This document shows positions 1 through 5,367 of a DNA stretch of 6,380 nucleotides, in pieces. The notes beneath the pieces are model-generated. The model made no database searches. It was not told where the DNA came from and saw only the letters and a program-made list of their open reading frames with translations. The stretch comes from Haloferacaceae archaeon (lineage in GTDB: Archaea > Halobacteriota > Halobacteria > Halobacteriales > Haloferacaceae): NCBI GenBank assembly GCA_028274825.1, contig JAQCMZ010000067.1, forward strand, positions 1-6,380, read 5' to 3'. Numbering within the stretch: the stretch's first letter is position 1; each line of letters opens with the position of its first letter. A program made the position numbers and the translations under genes.

Positions 1-267
1 GATAGGGTCGTCAAGGCTCACACTGGTGGGTCGCTGACTGCGTACGTCCCCGCTACGCTGAAACGCCACCTCGGTGTGAGCGTCGACACGAGTGAACGTG
101 TCGAGGGTGTCGAACTCGCGCCCACAGGGATTAATATCGTAGGCCAAAGGCTGAACCACACCCGAATACCGCAGCGATACGTGACATACGACACACGACT
201 GGCGGTGAATGTTAATCGACACGAAGACGCACGGATCGCGGAGAAGTTATCTATCGATGAATCTTGA
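1..267 (+). CDS. cobY: CobY-type GTP:adenosylcobinamide-phosphate guanylyltransferase, C-terminal part
   Basis: The reading frame is open from the left edge to a TGA at 265-267, giving 88 codons of a gene whose start lies outside the window. The stretch PTGINIVG (residues 42-49 of the visible part) and the tail YVTYDTRLAVNVNRHEDARI are typical of the end of archaeal CobY, where a 'NVN-x-x-x-D' element precedes the final helix. CobY transfers GMP from GTP to adenosylcobinamide phosphate, making the activated AdoCbi-GDP used in nucleotide-loop assembly. It replaces the bacterial CobU guanylyltransferase in archaea. The N-terminal nucleotide-binding motif is not visible, so the call rests on the C-terminal pattern and on the neighbouring cobalamin genes. 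The last 11 bases overlap the start of cobD, which suggests one operon. A different MobA-like nucleotidyltransferase is the main alternative. Confidence 0.75.
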   Translation, partial: DRVVKAHTGGSLTAYVPATLKRHLGVSVDTSERVEGVELAPTGINIVGQRLNHTRIPQRYVTYDTRLAVNVNRHEDARIAEKLSIDES

Positions 268-1267
268 CGACGTGCTCACCACCGGCCGAGAGCCACACGG
301 AAGTAGTGACGACAGCTCTCTTATCGACTTCAGCGCGAACACGAATCCGCGGGTTCCGGAGGGTATCGAGCGAGTCTACCGAGAGGCATTCGACCGCATA
401 CGAGGATATCCCACCGAACCCCCCACCAAATTCCGGGATCTGGCTGCCGACTATGTCGACTGTGACCCAGAGCAGGTGATCCCCACACCAGGCGGCCTCG
501 CGGCCGTCAGGCGGGTTATCGACCTTCTCATCAACGCAGGCGATTCGGTGCTGGTGCCGTCCCCGAGTTTTGCGGAATACGCCCGAGAAGTGCGGTTACA
601 GGGCGGTCACGCAGAACTCGTCTCCGAGACAGATATCCTCACCGCCAATCCGGAAGCTCACGCCGTCGCTATCGTCTGCAATCCAAACAACCCGACGGGC
701 ACCCTTCACGACCGACAGGCAATCTTGTCGTTCGCGGATCGGTGTCGGGAGACCGACACCACACTGCTGATTGACGAGGCATTCCTCGGGTTCACTCATC
801 AACAGTCCGTTGCCGGCACCGAGGGAGTCGTCGTCGCCAGGGCGCTGACAAAGTTATTCGGGCTCCCGGGACTTCGGTCAGGGTTTACAGTCGCGACGGG
901 TCGACTCCGCGAGGCGCTGACGACGGCGCGGCGGCCCTGGAATCTGAGCGCGCCAGCACTCGCGGCCGCGGAGTTTTGCCTCCAACAAGCAGACTTCATT
1001 GACCACACCCGCGAGAGAGTGCGCCGCGAACGAACCCGGATGGCCGACCGACTCACCGAGAGATATCGGCTCCACGATTCCGGCGCTCCCTACCTCTTGA
1101 TAGATGTTGGCGAGCGGGATGTAAACGTCGTGGTCGCCCGCGCCCGAGAGAAGGGGATCGCCATCCGTGACGCCACGACGTTTCGGGGGCTGGACTCACA
1201 TGTTCGCGTCGCCGTCCGTCTGCAGGCAGAAAACAATCGGTTGATAGAGGTGCTCGAGAGTGTTTGA
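257..1267 (+). CDS. cobD: CobD, L-threonine-O-3-phosphate decarboxylase (PLP enzyme)
   Basis: This 336-residue fold-type I PLP protein belongs to the CobD/HisC aminotransferase-like family. CobD decarboxylates threonine phosphate to (R)-1-aminopropan-2-ol phosphate, which CbiB joins to adenosylcobyric acid. Visible motifs, in order, are FSANTNPRVPEG near residue 27, TPGGLAAVRR, CNPNNPTG (141-148), LLIDEAFLGF with the PLP-pyridine Asp at 173, ALTKLFGLPGLRSG with the Schiff-base Lys at 199, and a C-terminal VRVAVR whose Arg317 should bind the substrate carboxylate. The ATG at 257 is chosen over the in-frame ATG at 209: the longer form would add 16 residues lying within cobY, and the N-terminus MNLDDVLTTGREPHGSSDD matches the usual family start. 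A weak GGAG lies about 13 bases upstream. HisC is the alternative, but the flanking cobY and cbiZ favour CobD. Confidence 0.92.
   Translation: MNLDDVLTTGREPHGSSDDSSLIDFSANTNPRVPEGIERVYREAFDRIRGYPTEPPTKFRDLAADYVDCDPEQVIPTPGGLAAVRRVIDLLINAGDSVLVPSPSFAEYAREVRLQGGHAELVSETDILTANPEAHAVAIVCNPNNPTGTLHDRQAILSFADRCRETDTTLLIDEAFLGFTHQQSVAGTEGVVVARALTKLFGLPGLRSGFTVATGRLREALTTARRPWNLSAPALAAAEFCLQQADFIDHTRERVRRERTRMADRLTERYRLHDSGAPYLLIDVGERDVNVVVARAREKGIAIRDATTFRGLDSHVRVAVRLQAENNRLIEVLESV
1247..1252 (+). promoter_or_regulatory. Shine-Dalgarno-like site for cbiZ
   Basis: GAGGTG lies inside the 3' end of cobD, seven bases before the GTG at 1260. It supports that GTG, which overlaps the cobD stop codon by eight bases, as the cbiZ start and suggests translational coupling. 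Confidence 0.55.
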
Positions 1268-2015
1268 AGCGAGAGTTACCGACGACGTGTTGCAGTTGTC
1301 ACGGCCGGATACGCGGTGGCTCTCGACAGGCTGGGACGGTGGCACCAGTCGCGGTGACGTGGCGTACAATATGACGGTCCCTCACGGATGGGATCGAACC
1401 GACATTCACAGTTACGCTAGCGAACGCCGTCGAGATGCCGGCTTCACGAAAGAAGGCCCAACGCTACTCACGGGCGTTGGAATGCGGCACCTGCGAGGGG
1501 CTCGCCTCGGGCCTGTCGTGGGATACGCCACAGTTGGACTCTCGAATCCTGCCGCCCTCCCGATGGACCCGTCGGGAGACGACGTTGAACCGGGCGTTCA
1601 CGATGGGGCTCTCGATCCGGTGGGCGCGGATGTCGTGGACGGTGATGACCCGGCCACGCGGCCGAGACACGGGACGGTGAATATCATCGTCGGAACGACA
1701 CGGTCTCTGACGGCTGCTGCACGGGCGAACTTACTCACGGTGATCGCGGAGGCGAAAGCAGCGACAGTGCTTTCGGCAATCGGCGTCCCGGGCACCACCT
1801 CTGACGCAGTGATTGTCGCTACCGACCCCGCCGGTGAATCGACACCATTCACTGGAAGCTCTACTACCGTTGGAGCCGCGGCTCGTGCGTGCGTCCGGGA
1901 CGCCATCTGGGCCAGTTTCCAGTCACGATACGCCGACGAATCTCCGCCTGACTCGGTCGAGACAGCGGAACACGGTGTGACGACGCGGCGACGTGCAGAG
2001 GTGTTCTTGCCGTAA
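1260..2015 (+). CDS. cbiZ: CbiZ, adenosylcobinamide amidohydrolase
   Basis: The product has 251 residues, starts at GTG and has the sequence pattern of archaeal CbiZ. CbiZ hydrolyses the amide bond between the corrin ring and aminopropanol in adenosylcobinamide, giving adenosylcobyric acid, so that scavenged incomplete corrinoids can re-enter cobalamin synthesis. Conserved-looking stretches are RWLSTGWDGG (19-28), TLLTGV (68-73), VGYATVGLSNPAALP (87-101), GTVNIIV (138-144), EAKAATV (164-170), GTTSDA (178-183) and FTGSSTTVGAAARACV (197-212). An acidic, low-conservation insert at about 102-137 separates the two halves and looks like a haloarchaeal loop. No signal peptide is seen, so the protein should be cytosolic. 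The gene overlaps cobD and is the last of this cluster. About 400 non-coding bases follow. Confidence 0.92.
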   Translation: MFEARVTDDVLQLSRPDTRWLSTGWDGGTSRGDVAYNMTVPHGWDRTDIHSYASERRRDAGFTKEGPTLLTGVGMRHLRGARLGPVVGYATVGLSNPAALPMDPSGDDVEPGVHDGALDPVGADVVDGDDPATRPRHGTVNIIVGTTRSLTAAARANLLTVIAEAKAATVLSAIGVPGTTSDAVIVATDPAGESTPFTGSSTTVGAAARACVRDAIWASFQSRYADESPPDSVETAEHGVTTRRRAEVFLP

Positions 2016-2237
2016 CCACTGGACCGGCTACGCCTGAGACTGCCAACAGAAACCACCGTCTCGACCCGACCTGATAGAGAATATGGTCGAATCCAAACAA
2101 CCCCAGTAGAATCAGCGAGTTCACTCCGTATGATGGAGTCTTTCGATATTCCAGACCAGAAGTCACTCAACCGAATGACCGTGTCTGTTGTTTGCAGACT
2201 CGGGACATGCCCTGGGACACTCACTTCACCAACCTTT

Positions 2238-2370
2238 GACATCCTCCCACGACTGAAGTCGCGGGCTTTCTCCTTGAATTTCTGTAAGCCGACTACAAAC
2301 CAACCGGCTGGGCAGGAACGCGAGTTTCTCCAGCGTGGCTCCGCTGGTCTGCAGACACCAGACCGTCTGT
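2238..2370 (-). mobile_element. Orphan right-end / omegaRNA-like remnant of an IS200/IS605 (IS1341-type) element
   Basis: Read on the minus strand, 2279-2238 gives ATTCAAGGAGAAAGCCC, then a hairpin, then GGGAGGATGTC. I recognise this as the sequence that typically follows tnpB at the right end of haloarchaeal IS200/IS605 elements, where it forms the 3' hairpin of the TnpB guide (omega) RNA. Further stems lie upstream on the same strand: GGTCTG/CAGACC at 2346-2364 and CCAGCG/CGCTGG at 2330-2347, which share two bases. A minus-strand frame ending at 2293 (…ETRVPAQPVGL) might be the last residues of a lost TnpB, but this resemblance is weak. Only about 140 bases separate the hairpin from cobO, so no transposase gene fits. 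Element boundaries are approximate and no left end was found. Confidence 0.6.
2246..2265 (-). repeat. Terminal hairpin of the IS200/IS605-like remnant
   Basis: CCCACGACTGAAGTCGCGGG folds into a stem of seven Watson-Crick pairs plus one A-C mismatch around a four-base loop. It lies directly beside GACATCCT on the left and CTTTCTCCTTGAATT on the right, the usual surroundings of this subterminal palindrome. Confidence 0.7.
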
Positions 2371-2423
2371 GGGTGTGCTCGGCGACGGATGGATTGGTGG
2401 GGAACTCTTGAACTCATATATCG

Positions 2424-3167
2424 ATGGTTGGAACAGACGACAGAGATGAAACGGACGAGTCAATCCACGGCGACGATACCGATACGACGGCGGCAGACGC
2501 CAACCAACTCGCACAGACGCCCGGCGAGGGTGAGCGACCGACGGCTGAGCCAATTGAGCCGTCAGCGCCCGAACAGTTCGGACTTGTGTCGGCGTGGTGG
2601 GGGGATGGAAAGGGGAAATCGACAGCCGCGATGGGGATGGGGTATCGGGCGGCGGGCCACGGGTTCCGGGTGCATATGCTCCAATTCATGAAAGGCGGCG
2701 CTGCGAGCGTAGAAGCGACCCGTGGAGAGTATAATGCGATCACGGCTATTCCAGGATTCAGTTACGAGAATGGCGGTCACTACGGGTGGCACGGCCTTCT
2801 CGACGGCTCCGATGACGATGAACACGCGGCACAAGCACAAGGTGCTCTCACCCGGGCTCAAGAGCTTCTCGCGGCTGCCGCTGAGGCCGATCTTTCGGCA
2901 CCGATTCCACTGGACGGCAAGCCGGAGGCGGGGATGCATATGCTGATTATCGACGAGATTCTGTATGCCGCGAATCGCGACCTGATCGAGCCCGCGGCTG
3001 CCGTCGATCTCGTCGAGTCGAAACCAGAGGGATTGGAACTCGTGCTCACCGGTGGTCACGAGGAGCCGGAGTATATCCTCGAGCAGGCGGATCTGATCAG
3101 CCACGTCAGCAAGGAAAAACACCCGTTTGATTCCGGACAGCGAGCCCGGCTGGGGACGGAGTACTGA
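2424..3167 (+). CDS. cobO: CobO/CobA-type ATP:corrinoid adenosyltransferase
   Basis: This 247-residue cytosolic enzyme transfers the 5'-deoxyadenosyl group of ATP to the reduced cobalt of corrinoids, making the Co-C bond of coenzyme B12. The P-loop GDGKGKST is at residues 60-67, with Ser in place of the more usual Thr. HMLQFMKGG follows at 84-92 and a Walker-B-like MLIIDEIL at 173-180. LVLTGGHEEP lies at 207-215, and the family's basic C-terminus (KHPFDSGQRARLGTEY) ends the protein. The first 50 residues are a low-complexity acidic extension that the roughly 200-residue bacterial CobA lacks, a common haloarchaeal feature. The ATG at 2424 is the only plausible start: a stop codon lies at 2409-2411 in this frame and the next Met is inside the P-loop region. 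No clear ribosome site precedes it. The stop overlaps the cbiP ATG by one base. Confidence 0.94.
   Translation: MVGTDDRDETDESIHGDDTDTTAADANQLAQTPGEGERPTAEPIEPSAPEQFGLVSAWWGDGKGKSTAAMGMGYRAAGHGFRVHMLQFMKGGAASVEATRGEYNAITAIPGFSYENGGHYGWHGLLDGSDDDEHAAQAQGALTRAQELLAAAAEADLSAPIPLDGKPEAGMHMLIIDEILYAANRDLIEPAAAVDLVESKPEGLELVLTGGHEEPEYILEQADLISHVSKEKHPFDSGQRARLGTEY
3158..3161 (+). promoter_or_regulatory. Shine-Dalgarno-like site for cbiP
   Basis: GGAG at the end of cobO lies five bases before the cbiP ATG at 3167. Together with the TGATG stop/start overlap it supports this start and suggests translational coupling. Confidence 0.5.
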
Positions 3168-4726
3168 TGACGCCGGCGGTGTTGGTCGCCGGGACCGCGA
3201 GTCACGTCGGCAAGAGCACCATCGCCGCGGGGCTGTGCCGCTATCTCGCGAATCGCGGTATGTCGGTGGCGCCGTACAAGGCACAGAACATGAGTAACAA
3301 CGCCAGAGTCGCGCTCACACCCGGCGGTGACTGGGGAGAACTCGGTGTCTCACAGTACGTCCAAGCACAGGCTGCCGGAGTCGTCCCGACGACGGATATG
3401 AATCCCGTTCTTCTGAAGCCGAGTGGTGACGGCCAGAGCCAGCTCGTCGTTCAAGGCGAGAGTGTTGGTCACTTTGCTGCCGACGAGTACTACGAGTCCC
3501 ACTGGGAGCGCGCCCGAGACGCGGCCGAACGGGCATACCAACGACTCGCAGACGAACATGAAATCGTTGTGCTCGAGGGGGCCGGGAGTGTCGCCGAGAT
3601 CAATCTCCACGACAGAGACCTGGCGAACGTCGAAGCCGCACGGATTTCCGAGGCTCATATTCTCATTGCCGTCGATATCGAGCGTGGTGGCGCATTCGCG
3701 AGCCTGTACGGCACACTGGAGTTGATGCCTCCGGAGATCCGCACCCGGGTCGACGGGGCCGTGATCACGAAATTTCGTGGTGACGAATCGCTACTCGATC
3801 CGGGGATCGAAGAAATCGAGTCACGCACGGACGTTCCGATCATCGGGGTGATCCCACACGACGACCCCGGACTGCCAGAGGAAGACAGCATCTCACTCCC
3901 CGATGCCGACAGTCGGCGAGTGATAGGCGACAGCAATGAAGTCCCAGCCCCAGAAACGGTGACGATAGCGGTTCCCCGTCTCCCACGGATCTCGAATTTC
4001 ACCGATCTAGAGCCAATCGCCCGCGAACCCGGGGTTCGGGTGGCGTATGTCCAGCCAGACTCATCGCTGGCAGACGCCGATGCCGTCGTGTTACCGGGGT
4101 CGAAAAACACAGTCGGCGATTTGCGCGCGCTCAAAGACGGCGGGATGGACGAACGACTCGATGAATTCGACGGTCCAGTCGTCGGGTTGTGTGGTGGCTA
4201 CCAGATGCTCGGTGAGCGGATCACTCACGCCGGGATCGAGAGTAGCCAGACTGTCGGCACGGTCGAGGGGTTGGGATTGCTGCCTGTCGAAACAGAGTTC
4301 CGAGCGGACAAACACGTTGAGCGAGTCACGAAGCCACTCGAGGGGGGCGACGACGGACCGCTAGCCGGCGCGACTGGGACTGCCACCGGTTACGAAATCC
4401 ACATGGGACGGTCAGACCCGACTGCCGATGTCAGCCGCCCAGTCGGCCCGGGGAGTGCGGCGCGTGGACGCGTCCTGGGGACGTATCTCCACGGACTCTT
4501 CGAGAATGACGAGCCCCGGATGGCCTTTCTCGCGAGCGTCGCCCGAGCAGCTGGCGTCTCGTTGCCCACAATCGCACCCGACGGGCAGCCGAGAGCCGCC
4601 GCCGAGAGTATTGACTCGACTGCCGAGTCGAATCCAGCGCTCAAGCACGCCACGCCATACGAGCAAGCCGCCGACCTCGTGGCGGATCATATCGATTTCT
4701 CTCAGACAATCCTCGGAGACTACTGA
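3167..4726 (+). CDS. cbiP: CbiP/CobQ, adenosylcobyric acid synthase (glutamine-hydrolysing)
   Basis: This 519-residue enzyme performs the ATP- and glutamine-dependent amidation of four side-chain carboxylates (b, d, e and g) of adenosylcobyrinic acid a,c-diamide to give adenosylcobyric acid. The N-terminal dethiobiotin-synthetase-like domain begins VLVAGTASHVGKST (5-18, P-loop), followed by YKAQNMSNNARV (37-48) and LEGAGSVAEINL (136-147). ITKFRGD (200-206) and RISNFTDLEP (274-283) follow. The C-terminal class I glutamine amidotransferase domain has VLPGSKNT (308-315), the nucleophile Cys342 in GLCGGYQMLG and the catalytic His442 in TYLHGLFEND. Length and domain order are normal for the family, and both active sites appear intact. 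The start overlaps the end of cobO, so the two genes are probably cotranscribed. The gene converges on nrdJ across a 640-base gap. Confidence 0.96.
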   Translation: MTPAVLVAGTASHVGKSTIAAGLCRYLANRGMSVAPYKAQNMSNNARVALTPGGDWGELGVSQYVQAQAAGVVPTTDMNPVLLKPSGDGQSQLVVQGESVGHFAADEYYESHWERARDAAERAYQRLADEHEIVVLEGAGSVAEINLHDRDLANVEAARISEAHILIAVDIERGGAFASLYGTLELMPPEIRTRVDGAVITKFRGDESLLDPGIEEIESRTDVPIIGVIPHDDPGLPEEDSISLPDADSRRVIGDSNEVPAPETVTIAVPRLPRISNFTDLEPIAREPGVRVAYVQPDSSLADADAVVLPGSKNTVGDLRALKDGGMDERLDEFDGPVVGLCGGYQMLGERITHAGIESSQTVGTVEGLGLLPVETEFRADKHVERVTKPLEGGDDGPLAGATGTATGYEIHMGRSDPTADVSRPVGPGSAARGRVLGTYLHGLFENDEPRMAFLASVARAAGVSLPTIAPDGQPRAAAESIDSTAESNPALKHATPYEQAADLVADHIDFSQTILGDY

Positions 4727-4795
4727 ACACGGTCTCACGGTCCTGCAAGCCGACCGAGATCCGCTCGTCACCGTCCGGCCGGATCACAGAGCTTA

Positions 4796-4823
4796 CTCGA
4801 GAGCCCGAAACTGCCGGCTCGAG
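4796..4823 (+). terminator. Inverted repeat downstream of cbiP, possible transcript end
   Basis: Two CTCGAG copies (4796-4801 and 4818-4823) can pair as a six-base stem, or alternatively GAGCC with GGCTC, about 70 bases past the cbiP stop. There is no T-run after it, so a terminator role is only a guess. Confidence 0.25.
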
Positions 4824-5135
4824 CCGAACGAGAAACTGAGCCAGTGTGAAATCAACAGCAATCTCAATACGAGCCAATCGGACCCCTAGTGCTCTCAAGC
4901 ATGAGTAATCGGGCAGACGTTACTGAGGACAGAGGGGATCTGAGCCGGGACTCCTCTCGTCTGTCGTGTTCGGACACCCAGTGTTATGTTGGCCACAGGG
5001 AGTCCAGCAGACTTCGACGGACTCGGAGTGACTTTCTCTGCGAGTATTTGCTCGGTGGTTGGTGTGTGATTCCCACATCGGGCCACACTCTGTTTCCAGT
5101 CTGGGCGGACACTCGAACCGCCAGTTGTCGGGCGC

Positions 5136-5168
5136 TCGGCTACACTGGAGTCATACCCAGTGCGCCGA
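5136..5168. repeat. Strong imperfect hairpin in the convergent gap
   Basis: TCGGC at 5136-5140 pairs with GCCGA at 5164-5168, and CACTGG at 5143-5148 pairs with CCAGTG at 5157-5162. This gives 11 base pairs with a small two-by-one internal loop and an eight-base apical loop. It could be a bidirectional terminator element or part of a structured RNA. Nothing else in the sequence decides between these. Confidence 0.45.
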
Positions 5169-5323
5169 CGCTCGCAGAGACGGTGTTTTGGAACAAACCC
5201 GGTCGGGAATTGCCGCTGTGACGGCGCGTATCCACGCCGTGAACGACGTGGGAGTGCGCCTGTTCCATCTATAAAACAGCGACAACCTAGGCTGTCAGAC
5301 GGGAGAGGGCGTCAACTGATTGT

Positions 5324-5367
5324 GGCCGGGGCCAGGACCGGGGCCGCGGTCGCGGTCGCGACCGCGA
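5324..5367 (-). terminator. GC-rich repeat and palindrome abutting the nrdJ stop codon
   Basis: Bases 5350-5367 form a perfect 18-bp palindrome (TCGCGGTCG and its complement) that begins right after the nrdJ TAA (5370-5368, minus strand). On its far side CCGGGGCC occurs twice in direct repeat (5326-5333 and 5338-5345), and GGTCGC-type units are repeated. A foldback directly after a stop codon in a convergent gap fits an end-of-transcript or mRNA 3'-end structure. The palindrome has no loop, so a hairpin would use only the outer pairs, and there is no T-tract. Confidence 0.35.

Larger units (their letters stand above)
2016..2423. other. Intergenic gap between cbiZ and cobO, no gene
   Basis: No reading frame here has recognisable protein motifs. 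The left part (2016-2237) is mostly unstructured. It has one small hairpin, ACTCC/GGAGT at 2123-2139 with a seven-base loop followed by CTTTCG, which could be a weak end point for cbiZ transcripts. The right part (about 2238-2370) carries the IS200/IS605-like remnant described separately. No haloarchaeal TATA element sits 25-30 bases before the cobO ATG, and no cobalamin riboswitch (B12 box) was recognised by eye. Confidence 0.6.
4727..5367. other. Convergent intergenic gap between cbiP and nrdJ, no convincing gene
   Basis: This 640-base stretch has short open frames on both strands, for example 4889-5221 on plus and 4895-5086 on minus. None shows known motifs, a promoter with a ribosome site, or the strong GC third-position bias of the neighbouring genes. 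It does contain inverted repeats, listed separately, that may end transcription from the two converging genes. A TATAAAA sequence at 5269-5275 has no reading frame that it would clearly serve. Decayed sequence or an unrecognised small RNA remain possible. Confidence 0.55.

Noticed and set aside
209..256. An upstream in-frame ATG for cobD
   Set aside because: It would add 16 residues without family similarity and deepen the overlap with cobY to 59 bases. The ATG at 257 gives the normal CobD N-terminus.
2016..2240. A possible cobalamin riboswitch before cobO
   Set aside because: No B12-box core or multi-stem riboswitch layout was found by eye. A covariance-model search would be needed to exclude a divergent one.
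1598..2242. A 214-codon open frame on the minus strand across the end of cbiZ
   Set aside because: Most of it lies opposite cbiZ, and the product is Ser/Val/Arg-rich without recognisable motifs. Its part in the gap also shows none.
2562..3284. A 240-codon open frame on the minus strand opposite cobO
   Set aside because: The plus-strand frame has the full adenosyltransferase motif set, and this one has none.
5108..5125. GGTTCGAGT on the minus strand, similar to a tRNA T-loop
   Set aside because: The flanking bases do not form the five-pair T stem, and no anticodon or acceptor arms are present.
4889..5221. A possible 110-residue protein in the convergent gap
   Set aside because: It has no family resemblance, no promoter or ribosome site and mixed third-position composition. 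A short decayed gene cannot be excluded.
5269..5276. A TATAAAAC sequence resembling a haloarchaeal TATA box
   Set aside because: Transcription from it on the plus strand would start near 5297 and run antisense into nrdJ, with no supported gene. A single AT-rich match is weak evidence.
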